Assembly (NCBI GenBank): GCA_023231425.1
Contig: JALNVI010000030.1
Location: 1-31,218 of the forward strand
DNA length: 31,218 bases
Origin: Desulforhopalus sp.
Lineage (GTDB): Bacteria > Desulfobacterota > Desulfobulbia > Desulfobulbales > Desulfocapsaceae
Direction of reading: 5' to 3'
The notes beneath the pieces are model-generated. The model was given only the letters and a program-made list of their open reading frames with translations. It was not told the DNA's origin and did not search any database. A program made the position numbers and the translations under genes. Of the stretch, positions 24,097 to 31,085 are shown one piece after another (within the stretch, counting starts at the first letter, position 1; each line of letters opens with the position of its first letter).

Positions 24097-24954
24097 TTAT
24101 TTTACCAGTGACTGCTCAATATAGGCAACCGTTTCAGGGGCAAGAGCAAGTCCATCGGCGAGCCGCTGCATGTATTGCTGCTCGGCAGCGGTATCCACCT
24201 CGATGGTGAGCAGGGAAGCCGCATAGATCTGTGCCGCGAGTTCCGGACGTCCACCAGCAGAAGCAATCACCCCGTCGAGATCATGCGGAGTCTGTGCCTC
24301 CCGGGTGAAAAACTGCTTTTCCTCGTCGGTGAGACCATCATCGTCAAGTTTCCCGATGATACGCTGCACCTCTGTCTCATCCAGTTTGCCGTCGGCCTTG
24401 GCAGCATTAATCATCGCCCGCACAAGAATCTCTGCCTCGCTGTCGAGATCGGCCTGCTGCGGCTCTTCATAGAGTGCTGCCGGGGTCTGCGCCGGAGTCT
24501 GTCCGCCCCGCTTCAGCGCGGAGACAGCGAGAGAGGCAAGCAGGGCAAGGGCTCCGCCGCCAATTGCCCCCTTTGCCGCTCCTTTGCCGCCACCGAGAAG
24601 AGCACCGCCGAGGGCACCGAGACCGCCGAGGGCAGATTTGTTATTACCGAGATTACCGAGGACATCACCGAGCATGCCAGCCAGCCCTCCCTGAGATCCC
24701 TGCCCATTCTGGCCGCCGGAAAGCCCGCTGAGGACACTGCCAAGCATATCACCAAGGCCGCCACCGCCGCTCTGGTTAAGCATGCCGCCGAGGCTGCCCA
24801 TCAAATCGGCACCTCCATTCCCACTCCCGCCACTCCCGCCACTCCCGCCAGTACCGCCCAGGAAACTGCCGAGAACACTGGTGAGACGATTTTTACCGCT
24901 GCCAGCCACACCTGACTGAACGAGAGAACCAAGAATCTCTGCAAATCCTGCCAT
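24097..24954 (-). CDS. DUF533 (YebE-like) protein with TerB-like C-terminal domain
   Basis: A 285-residue protein of the DUF533/YebE family, function unknown. The first 130 residues are very rich in Gly, Leu and Ser, with a GGSGGSGGSG tract and repeated LGDMLGSVLSGL / LAGMLGDVLGNL units. A short hydrophobic stretch (GALALLASLAVSALKR, about 135-150) may enter the membrane. The C-terminal 120 residues (VRAMINAAKADGKLDETEVQRIIGKL) are acidic and helical like TerB domains. The start at 24954 has AGGAGGGG upstream; the longer frame to 25125 runs through the promoter. It is a single-gene unit with its own promoter and terminator. Confidence 0.85.
   Translation of the reverse strand: MAGFAEILGSLVQSGVAGSGKNRLTSVLGSFLGGTGGSGGSGGSGNGGADLMGSLGGMLNQSGGGGLGDMLGSVLSGLSGGQNGQGSQGGLAGMLGDVLGNLGNNKSALGGLGALGGALLGGGKGAAKGAIGGGALALLASLAVSALKRGGQTPAQTPAALYEEPQQADLDSEAEILVRAMINAAKADGKLDETEVQRIIGKLDDDGLTDEEKQFFTREAQTPHDLDGVIASAGGRPELAAQIYAASLLTIEVDTAAEQQYMQRLADGLALAPETVAYIEQSLVK
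24822..24848. repeat. Three in-frame 9-bp tandem repeats in the DUF533 gene
   Basis: CACTCCCGC is repeated exactly three times. On the coding strand each unit gives a Gly-Ser-Gly type tripeptide, part of the glycine-rich linker. Gain or loss of units would change linker length without shifting the frame. Confidence 0.85.
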
Positions 24955-25001
24955 TTTCCCCTCCTGTATAGGAAATAATTTCTTACTCACTCGAAAAACA
25001 T

Positions 25002-25063
25002 GGCGGTGAAATTTCGCCGCCGTTACGTTCCTTACTATTATAAGCGGGACAGAGTATCCCACA
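25002..25063 (-). promoter_or_regulatory. Promoter and operator-like dyad of the DUF533 gene
   Basis: On the minus strand a perfect TATAAT (25042-25037) follows a TTGTGG-like -35 by 16 bp. Just downstream, at about +9 to +28, lies GGCGGCGAAATTTCACCGCC (25021-25002), a 20-bp palindrome with a single mismatch. This dyad could be a repressor site or a 5' leader hairpin. Confidence 0.5.
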
Positions 25064-25112
25064 ACCACCTGATGATAAAAATAAAATTGATGAACAAACC
25101 CTTTCTCAGGGA

Positions 25113-25141
25113 TTGACGACCGCATCGTTTTCCCATAAACT
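25113..25141 (+). promoter_or_regulatory. Likely sigma-70 promoter of the CDP-alcohol phosphotransferase gene
   Basis: TTGACG (25113-25118) and TAAACT (25136-25141) are spaced by 17 bp, about 32 bp before the start codon, which itself has a GAAGGAG ribosome site. The promoter is back-to-back with that of the DUF533 gene. Confidence 0.55.
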
Positions 25142-25173
25142 TACGGCTAAATTATTTTTTTGAAGGAGTTCCC

Positions 25174-26457
25174 ATGGAACGTATTCTCGTTATCTGTCTC
25201 TCCGTTGCTATCGGTGTTGGTTTTCTCTACTGGACAACGCAGGTCTTTCACCGTCCAGGAGCAAAAGAGTATGTCATGAAGCATCTCTGGTTCTGCCATC
25301 CCAATTCCATTTGCTACGGACGCACCGCGCTCGCCCTCATCGCCCTGCCAGTCTATTTTCCTCTCGGCTTTGAGAACCTCGGGATCATGATCTTCACCTT
25401 CGCCGCAGTGCTCGACGGAGTGGACGGAGTGGTGGCACGCAACTGCAACCTGGTCACCCCCCTGGGTGAATCCCTTGATCCGCTGTGTGACAAACTTACC
25501 TACCTGCCGGCGCTGCTCGCCTTCGCATACCGCGATCAGCTCTCCATGCCCCTTGTGGGGACACTGGTTGTCATAGAGATGCTCGGCCAGTTTGGCGCCC
25601 GGCCGATGCTGATGCTGCTCAAGACCTCCGGTGCCGCCAACAACTTCGGTAAAATTAAAGCGATGATCTGTTTCGGTCTGGTCATCTTCTGTGCCCTGCG
25701 CTCCGCCAATCCGGAGATAATCAACGTGGGCGATGAAATTCTGGTGGCCTGCCTGGTGCTGGCAAGTGCCTCCATTGTTTTCAAATTTGTTCCCAACCGA
25801 CTCTATGCCGACATCCTCTCCACCCTCAACTTTTTCTGCGGCGTTTTCAGCCTCTACTTCGCTTCTCAGGGACATTTTGCCCTGGCTGTCTGTGTAATTA
25901 TCGTGGGCCAGCTCTTCGACCTCTTCGATGGCCGCATGGCGGAGTTGCACGGCGGCACCCAATACGGTCCCTACCTTGATGACATTGCTGACTTCATCAG
26001 CTTCGGCGTCGCACCATTCTACATCATCTTGAAAATCTGCCCTCAATGGTATGGCTGGCTGGTGGCCACAATCTTCCTCGGGGCGGTCGCCTTCCGTCTC
26101 TACCGCTTCGTGGCTGTGGACAAGAAACGCACTGACCTGCCTCCCGGCATCTTCAACGGTCTCCCCAGCCCCGCCGGTGCCCTGCTGGTGCTCGGGGCAG
26201 CACTGTTCAAGCTTCCCACCGTCCTGCTGATCTCCGCTCTCATCTCCGCCGCCCTGATGGTCAGCCATCTGCGCTTCGCCCACTTCGGGCGGATCATTCT
26301 GAAAAATGTCCCCAAACCACTCTTTTTCAGCCTGAGTGCTGCACTCATTATCATCATCACCTTTCTGATCAAGACCCGCAGCGTCAACCTCTTTGGAGCG
26401 ATGATTCTCGCATCCTGCCTTCTCTATCTGATAGTCGGCAAGCGCAACTCCCTGTAA
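25174..26457 (+). CDS. Tandem two-domain CDP-alcohol phosphotransferase, PgsA-like plus PssA-like
   Basis: A 427-residue, many-pass membrane protein carrying two copies of the CDP-alcohol phosphotransferase fold. In the N-terminal half, HPNSICYGRTALALIAL precedes a complete motif DGxxAR-x8-GxxxDxxxD (Asp84, Gly85, Ala88, Arg89, Gly98, Asp102, Asp106); GKIKAM follows as in PgsA-type enzymes. In the C-terminal half, STLNFFCGVFSLYFA and DLFDGRMAELHGGTQYG, then YLDDIADFISFGVAP, resemble phosphatidylserine synthase. The acidic residues (Asp249, 252, 269, 273) remain, but Arg is replaced by Glu257 and the loop is one residue shorter. Ordinary family members have one domain of about 180-250 residues. 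It should act in phospholipid head-group transfer; the alcohol substrates are not known. The start has AAGGAG upstream. Confidence 0.85.
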   Translation: MERILVICLSVAIGVGFLYWTTQVFHRPGAKEYVMKHLWFCHPNSICYGRTALALIALPVYFPLGFENLGIMIFTFAAVLDGVDGVVARNCNLVTPLGESLDPLCDKLTYLPALLAFAYRDQLSMPLVGTLVVIEMLGQFGARPMLMLLKTSGAANNFGKIKAMICFGLVIFCALRSANPEIINVGDEILVACLVLASASIVFKFVPNRLYADILSTLNFFCGVFSLYFASQGHFALAVCVIIVGQLFDLFDGRMAELHGGTQYGPYLDDIADFISFGVAPFYIILKICPQWYGWLVATIFLGAVAFRLYRFVAVDKKRTDLPPGIFNGLPSPAGALLVLGAALFKLPTVLLISALISAALMVSHLRFAHFGRIILKNVPKPLFFSLSAALIIIITFLIKTRSVNLFGAMILASCLLYLIVGKRNSL

Positions 26458-26463
26458 ACAAGC

Positions 26464-26495
26464 AGGAACAAAAGACAAGTTGTTTCAAGATCCCC
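26464..26495 (-). repeat. R1 fragment, copy f, just after the CDP-alcohol gene
   Basis: Read on the minus strand, GGGGATCTTGAAACAACTTG followed by TCTTTTGTTC matches the left end of R1. It starts within 10 bp of the upstream gene's stop codon and continues no further. Confidence 0.55.
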
Positions 26496-26502
26496 TGAAG
26501 GA

Positions 26503-26537
26503 AGGCTGCCCTGAAGACGCCAGAAGCAGCCTTTTTT
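26503..26537 (+). terminator. Intrinsic terminator after the CDP-alcohol gene
   Basis: AGGCTGC (26503-26509) pairs with GCAGCCT (26526-26532) across a 16-nt loop and runs into a T-tract. It lies about 45 nt after the stop codon. Confidence 0.65.
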
Positions 26538-26841
26538 GTCCGAGCGAAAAAATCTCAGACCGTAGTGGAAGAGGAAGAATAAACGCGACGGGCCACCACC
26601 GAGTTCTGCTGTACCACGGCACAGCACAGGGGGGGGAGAGGGCATCTTCTGCCTGTTCAGTGAAACTCGGGCCAGGCAGCGGCAGGAACCGGGCTCCCTG
26701 CTTTTCAAGGTTGCCCGTCTGGCCAGCTTCCCTCTCATACCAATTCCATTTTTTACTGAACAAAGAACGTGGATGGACAAACAGGATGACAAATTGATTC
26801 CATTGCAGAGGCGTCTGTTGTGGAATGAGACACATGTTGTG
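26538..26841. other. Spacer with no recognised gene
   Basis: Only short frames without family resemblance or ribosome sites are present on either strand. A G-run (26630-26637) and low coding character were noted. Nothing is claimed here. Confidence 0.5.
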
Positions 26842-27066
26842 CTAAAGATTTTTTTCTTTTCCCTGCCTCCTGCCTCCTGCCTCCCTTCTTCCGTCCATCC
26901 CTGTTTAATTTTAAAAATCTTTTTCTCAAATGCTTCTGCTTTCCTTCGCGTTCCTTAGCGTTTTTCGCGGTAAAAAAAATTGTCTTACCGCCCTTTGCTT
27001 TTTACTTTTTCCGTTCTCCTGCTTCCCTTCCACGACCTCTGAATTCGCCAATACAAGGTGTAAATG
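26842..27066 (+). repeat. R2 intergenic repeat, copy 2
   Basis: It begins CTAAAGATTTTTTTCTTTTC, runs through a C/T-rich tract with CCTCCTG repeated, then TTTAATTTTAAAAATCTTTT, CTCAAATGC, TTCGCGTTCCTTAGCG and GCGGTAA...TTACCGC. It ends CGCCAATACAAGGTGTAAATG, four bases from the glcF stop. The order of blocks and the end sequence are shared with 30678-30922. The GCGGTAA/TTACCGC hairpin followed by T-rich sequence could act as a plus-strand terminator. Confidence 0.75.
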
Positions 27067-27069
27067 GTA

Positions 27070-28392
27070 TCAGTCGTCAGCAAGCGCAGCCATTTCCGCC
27101 TCGCCAAACAGCTCCAGCAGATGAACTGCCCGCACGGGCAATTCCGCCCGACACAGGGAAGTCTCAAGCTGCATCACGCAACCAGGACAGGCAGTGGCGA
27201 CCAGTTCTGCGCCGCACGCCTGCACCCCTTCCACCTTTTTTTCTCCAATGAGACCACTCTCTTCACTGTGATGCACGGAGAAGGTGCCACCGAGACCGCA
27301 ACAACGGGACGCCCCTTCCATCTCCACAAAGTCCACCCCCGGCAGAGCAGCAAGCAGATGCCGCGGCGGAGCGAGAATCCCCCGGTTTTTCAAATGGCAG
27401 GGATCGTGCCAACAGACCTTCTGCCGTTTCACCGCTCTCGGCAAGGCGGCCAGCCGTTCGCAGACACCCTCCTCTTCGAGGAAGACGGTGAAATCCACCA
27501 CTTTCTTCGCCAGGATGGCGGGATCACCACCCATGGTGAGGTAATATTCACCGATTCCACCGCCGCAGGAGGCACAGGCGGTAATTATATAATCGACATC
27601 GAGGGGCATGAAGGCCCGCACGTTGGCCGAAGCAAGACGGCTGACCAGCGGACCGTCCCCCGAGGAGAGTGCGGGCATCCCGCAGCAGCCCTGCCCCTTC
27701 GGCAAATAAACGGTGCAGCCGAGGCGGACAAGAACCTCCACCATCTTTTCCCCGATCTGCGGATAGAGCCAGGTAATGGCGCAACCAGCGAAAAAGGCCA
27801 CTTTCGGCCTTCCCGGCTGCCCCTCAATCCGTTCTGGCAGGCGGGCAAAAAGGTTTTTCCCCGCCGGAGCGGGCAAAATTCTCTCACCGACAACCGGCAG
27901 CCTGTCCAGCGGAAACCGCAGCCGCAGGCCACTGCTCTCCGGGACTTTCTCCATCATCACCGGGGCCAGCGCCGCGCCCGCTGCAACCACACCACGCATC
28001 AGGGTTTTGCTGCCGAGCAGAGCCGCAACACCAACGCCCACAGCGGAAAGCCCCGTCTCTGCGGCCACCTCCCTGCGTATCGCGCCGACAATCTCGGCGG
28101 TGGGAACATCATTGGGACAGCCATGGGTACAGGAACCACACATCAGACAAAGACTGATATCCTGTCGCGCAGCCGGTTCCAGCTCTGCCCCCCGTCCAAG
28201 TTCTCCCGCCAGCATTGCCGCAGCCACGGCCACTTTACCCCGGGCCACATTCCCCTCACGCCGTCCTGCAGACCACGCCGGACAGTATGCCTGGCAGGCA
28301 CCGCATCGTACGCATCTCTGTATTGCATCGGCAAAATCTTCGAGAACTTTATGCCTGCCGGGAGTTTTCCGCACAACAGCCTCACTCATCAT
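27070..28392 (-). CDS. glcF: Iron-sulfur subunit of a glycolate/D-lactate dehydrogenase, GlcF-like
   Basis: A 440-residue electron-transfer subunit working with the adjacent FAD protein. Two 4Fe-4S ferredoxin motifs are complete: Cys27-x2-Cys30-x2-Cys33-x3-Cys37-Pro and Cys82-x2-Cys85-x2-Cys88-x3-Cys92-Pro. Two cysteine-rich CCG domains follow, with FFAGC, GQGCCGMP and ACASCGG in the first and HDPCHLKN, SRCCGLGG and TACPGC in the second, as in GlcF, LldE and HdrD. There is an ATG at 28392 and another at 28389, both behind AGAGGA; either could be used. The start overlaps the glcD stop, so the genes are coupled. Confidence 0.9.
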   Translation of the reverse strand: MMSEAVVRKTPGRHKVLEDFADAIQRCVRCGACQAYCPAWSAGRREGNVARGKVAVAAAMLAGELGRGAELEPAARQDISLCLMCGSCTHGCPNDVPTAEIVGAIRREVAAETGLSAVGVGVAALLGSKTLMRGVVAAGAALAPVMMEKVPESSGLRLRFPLDRLPVVGERILPAPAGKNLFARLPERIEGQPGRPKVAFFAGCAITWLYPQIGEKMVEVLVRLGCTVYLPKGQGCCGMPALSSGDGPLVSRLASANVRAFMPLDVDYIITACASCGGGIGEYYLTMGGDPAILAKKVVDFTVFLEEEGVCERLAALPRAVKRQKVCWHDPCHLKNRGILAPPRHLLAALPGVDFVEMEGASRCCGLGGTFSVHHSEESGLIGEKKVEGVQACGAELVATACPGCVMQLETSLCRAELPVRAVHLLELFGEAEMAALADD

Positions 28393-29770
28393 CGGGTCCT
28401 CTGAGAAAAATTTTCCCGGGATTGAGGATATCATCAGGATCCAGCGCCCGCTTGAGGGTACGCATGTACGCGATGGTTTCCGGAGAGAGCTCCATGGCGA
28501 GATAACGGGCCTTGGCGAGCCCCACCCCGTGCTCCCCAGAAATAGAACCGCGCAACTCAACGGCCGCCGCAAAGACCTGTTCAATCAACGCATCCACCCG
28601 CGCTTCCATCCCGGCCTCGCACAGGTCGGTAAGGATGTAGACGTGGATATTGCCATCTCCGGCGTGTCCGAAATTGACGATGGGGATGCCGGACTCCGCC
28701 GACAGTGCCTCAAGACGGCGGATCATCTGCGGAATCTTTGACCGCGGCACCACAATATCCTCGTTGAAACGATCTGGAGCCTGTGCGCGAACGGCCGGAG
28801 AAACTGCCCGTCGCATCTGCCAGATCCGCTCGGATTCCTCCGCCGTCTCCGCCACGACACTGCCAATCACATCCCTGCCGGCAACCACCGCCATCACCCG
28901 CGCCACCTCTCCGTCGAGCCACTCCCGGCGGCCGTCCACCTCGATAATCAGCGCTGCGCCACAGTCTTCGGGGAGATCAATCTCTGTTCTGCCACGAAGA
29001 CAGGCGAGAGTCGCGCGGTCCATGAACTCAAGAGTGGCAGGGATAATCCGCGCACCGATGATCGCCGAGACCGACTCCGCCGCACCGTCGATGGAGGAGA
29101 AAAAGAGCAGCATGGTCTTCTTTGCCTCCGGTTTCGGCAGCAGTCGCAGAGTAATCTCCGTGGCAATGCCCAGCGTCCCCTCGCAGCCGACAAAAAGACG
29201 GGTGAGGTCGAAACCAACCACGTTTTTCAGGGTGCGCCCGCCCGTATGGATAATTTCGCCGGCGGGCGTCACCACCTCAAGCCCAAGCACATAGTCACGG
29301 GTGGAACCGTATTTCACGCAACGGGGCCCGCCCGCGCACTCCGCCACATTCCCGCCAAGGGTGCTAAACTCTTTTGAAGCAGGATCCGGGGGATAAAAGA
29401 GGCCGAGTTTTTCCACCCGCGCCTGCAGCTCTGCAGTAACAACTCCAGGCTGCACCACTGCAAGAAGATTTTCCGTGTCGATTTCCAGGATACGGTTCAT
29501 GCGTGCAAGCGACAGGATGATGCCGCCGTGCACCGCCAGCGCACCACCGGTGAGGCCACTGCCTGCGCCCCGCGGCACCACCGGCACCTTCAACTCTCCG
29601 GCAAGACGCATCACCGCCGCCACCTCCTCAGCGCTCTCGGCGTACACCACCGCTTCCGGCAGAAATCGCCCCCGCCCGGCGTCGAACCCATAGAGCAGAC
29701 GATCGGTCTTTGCCGTTGTCACCCGGTCCCTGCCAACAAGAGCAGTGAGACGCCTCTCAAGACCACTCAT
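28382..29770 (-). CDS. glcD: FAD-linked oxidase, GlcD / D-lactate dehydrogenase family
   Basis: A 462-residue VAO/PCMH-type flavoprotein that oxidises a 2-hydroxy acid. The FAD-binding motif is PRGAGSGLTGGALAVHGG. YPPDPASKEFSTLGGNVAECAGG and KYGSTRDYVLGLEVVTP are typical of GlcD/lactate dehydrogenases. The C-terminal cap has NFGHAGDGNIHV and SGEHGVGLAKARYL. ATG 29770 sits behind GAGG and begins the domain; an upstream frame to 29842 has no support. With GlcF it resembles the two-subunit D-lactate or glycolate dehydrogenases of anaerobes. The substrate cannot be told from sequence alone; no lactate permease or GlcE is in the window. Confidence 0.9.
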   Translation of the reverse strand: MSGLERRLTALVGRDRVTTAKTDRLLYGFDAGRGRFLPEAVVYAESAEEVAAVMRLAGELKVPVVPRGAGSGLTGGALAVHGGIILSLARMNRILEIDTENLLAVVQPGVVTAELQARVEKLGLFYPPDPASKEFSTLGGNVAECAGGPRCVKYGSTRDYVLGLEVVTPAGEIIHTGGRTLKNVVGFDLTRLFVGCEGTLGIATEITLRLLPKPEAKKTMLLFFSSIDGAAESVSAIIGARIIPATLEFMDRATLACLRGRTEIDLPEDCGAALIIEVDGRREWLDGEVARVMAVVAGRDVIGSVVAETAEESERIWQMRRAVSPAVRAQAPDRFNEDIVVPRSKIPQMIRRLEALSAESGIPIVNFGHAGDGNIHVYILTDLCEAGMEARVDALIEQVFAAAVELRGSISGEHGVGLAKARYLAMELSPETIAYMRTLKRALDPDDILNPGKIFLRGPDDE

Positions 29771-29882
29771 GGCAACCTCGGAAAAGCTGTTCGGCTCCCG
29801 CCGCTTTGCAGCCGACGACCGGCGGCAGATATGACAATGCACAGTAGAATCTTTTCATTCATTCTTTCTCCATTACTCATCA

Positions 29883-30056
29883 GAAGACCTTGAAACAGCT
29901 TGTTTTTCGTTTATATTCGAGAGACCCAGTATTTGTTTTACCTTCTTTTTCCCCTGATGGAACCCCTTCTGCCGCTCACCCCGTTGATATATATATCGAT
30001 ACAGAATATTGTGGGCACATGGAAGAACCTTGTATTTCGTTCATATTCGATGTCCC
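29883..30056 (+). repeat. R1 repeat remnants, copies g and h, upstream of ridA
   Basis: GAAGACCTTGAAACAGCTTG (29883) with TTTATATTCGAGAGACCC is an R1 left end. At 30021 a second left-end piece, GAAGAACCTTGTATTTCGTT followed by CATATTCGATGTCCC, occurs in the same direction. The DNA between them lacks the usual central blocks. This may be two fragments, or one copy disrupted and partly duplicated. It takes up most of the 311-bp gap between glcD and ridA. Confidence 0.6.
29984..30011 (+). promoter_or_regulatory. Possible promoter of ridA
   Basis: TTGATA (29984-29989) and TATTGT (30006-30011) are 16 bp apart in an AT-rich patch (ATATATATATCGAT) about 70 bp before ridA. It lies between the two R1 remnants. 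Confidence 0.4.
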
Positions 30057-30081
30057 CTGCAACCTGAAAAAGGAGCATTTC

Positions 30082-30462
30082 ATGGAATTTATCAACGCTG
30101 ACAAAGCCCCCGCTGCCATTGGCCCCTATGCCCCCGCTGTCCGCGCGGGAAACCTCTGCTTTTTTTCCGGCCAGGTCCCCTTTCATCCCGAAACCGGCGA
30201 AGTGGTCGGGAAAAACATCCGGGAACAAAGCAGGCAGGCCCTTACCAACCTCCAGAGTATCCTTGAGGCAGGAAAACTTCAGATAACTGATCTTGCCCAG
30301 ACAACCATCTATCTCAGCAACATGGATGATTTCAGTGACTTCAACGAAGTTTATGCTGAATTCATGGGTACCCACCGCCCCGCCCGCTCCTGCGTCGAGG
30401 TCTCCCGACTGCCCCATGATGTTCTCGTGGAAATTACCGCTATCGCGGTAAAAGAGCAATAA
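30082..30462 (+). CDS. ridA: RidA-family 2-iminobutanoate/2-iminopropanoate deaminase
   Basis: A 126-residue cytoplasmic RidA/YjgF protein, which as a trimer hydrolyses reactive enamine/imine intermediates released by PLP enzymes. APAAIGPYAPAVRAGNLCFFSGQ is the conserved start. The catalytic arginine is Arg102 in RPARSCVEVSRLP, and Glu117 (LVEITAIA) is also kept. Length is that of the family. The start at 30082 follows AAAGGAGCATTTC; an upstream in-frame ATG at 29890 belongs to an R1 repeat and is rejected. It is a single gene; its stop codon is one base from the next R1 copy. Confidence 0.94.
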   Translation: MEFINADKAPAAIGPYAPAVRAGNLCFFSGQVPFHPETGEVVGKNIREQSRQALTNLQSILEAGKLQITDLAQTTIYLSNMDDFSDFNEVYAEFMGTHRPARSCVEVSRLPHDVLVEITAIAVKEQ

Positions 30463-30463
30463 A

Positions 30464-30633
30464 GGGGACCTTGAAACAGCTTGTATTTCGTTCATCTTCG
30501 AGGCACAGGAGGGAATTTACTACAGCCATGTTTGATCGGAGTCCAGCGCTTACCTCGACGTCTCGTTCCTCGCTTTGTCGGAGAATAAATTTTTGACTGT
30601 AACGAAGAAGATGGACGATTATTCAAGGTGCCA
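30464..30633 (+). repeat. R1 intergenic repeat, copy i (long form, reference copy)
   Basis: This copy starts one base after the ridA stop with GGGGACCTTGAAACAGCTTG and ends TTCAAGGTGCC, so its ends are imperfect inverted repeats. Inside, CGTTCATCTTCG near the left pairs with ACGAAGAAGATGGACG near the right. The whole element could therefore fold into a long imperfect hairpin. The central block is TTACCTCGACGTCTCGTTCC followed by TCGCTTTGTCGGAG. Confidence 0.85.
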
Positions 30634-30677
30634 TTATGACTAAAAAAGGTAACTTCTCAAAAAATTATGGGAAAAGA

Positions 30678-30922
30678 CAAAGATTTTTTTTGGCCATTTA
30701 GTCTTTGTCTTTCCTCCTTTTACTTTTCCCTTTCTCCTGTCTCCCTTCTCCTGCCTCCCCTTTGCCGTCCTTCCCGTTTTAATTTTAAAAATCTTTTTCT
30801 CAAATGCTTTGCTTTCCTTCGCGTTCTTCGCGGTAAAAAAATTGTCTTACCGCTTTTTACTTTTTTCGTCTTCCTGCTCCCCTTCCACGACCTTTGAATG
30901 CGCCAATACAAAGTGTAAATGA
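30678..30922 (+). repeat. R2 intergenic repeat, copy 3
   Basis: CAAAGATTTTTTTTGG, then a long C/T tract, TTTAATTTTAAAAATCTTTT, CTCAAATGCTTTGC, TTCGCGTTCTTCGCGGTAA, TTACCGCTTTTTACTTTTTT and the end CGCCAATACAAAGTGTAAATG. On the minus strand both this copy and copy 2 would encode IYTLYWRIQRSWKGSR, which reflects DNA similarity rather than a gene. Together with R1 copy i it fills the ridA-NhaC gap; no gene was found there. Confidence 0.75.
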
Positions 30923-30956
30923 TAGTACTCAAAAAGAGTGCTCTTCCAGAAAGAGA

Positions 30957-31004
30957 AATGCAGAAAGCCGGAGTCTCCGCAGGGAGGCTCCGGCTTTCTG
31001 CATT
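30957..31004. terminator. Strong hairpin, probable terminator of the NhaC-like gene
   Basis: AATGCAGAAAGCCGGAG (30957-30973) is exactly complementary to CTCCGGCTTTCTGCATT (30988-31004), a 17-bp stem. The loop itself can pair further (CTCC with GGAG). On the minus strand it is followed by TCTCTTTCTGG, a U-rich but broken tail. It lies 82 bp after the antiporter stop and may work in both directions. Confidence 0.75.
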
Positions 31005-31085
31005 CTTTATCTGTTCCCGGAAACAGTGAACAACCAGGATCTGTCGCTCACGAGGAATTGCAAAAATTCTTCTCTTTTAATTTCC

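Noticed and set aside
25147..26478. 443-codon minus-strand frame
   Set aside because: It is antisense to the CDP-alcohol phosphotransferase, whose motifs, promoter and ribosome site are on the plus strand. Its highly acidic, His-rich translation is an artefact.
27064..28741. Long plus-strand frames opposite glcF and glcD
   Set aside because: The minus strand encodes complete ferredoxin and CCG motifs and the FAD motif; the plus frames match nothing recognised.
30720..30932. Small very basic minus-strand protein
   Set aside because: The Arg/Lys richness comes from reading a pyrimidine tract backwards. The same peptide start occurs at the other R2 copy, where the rest differs.
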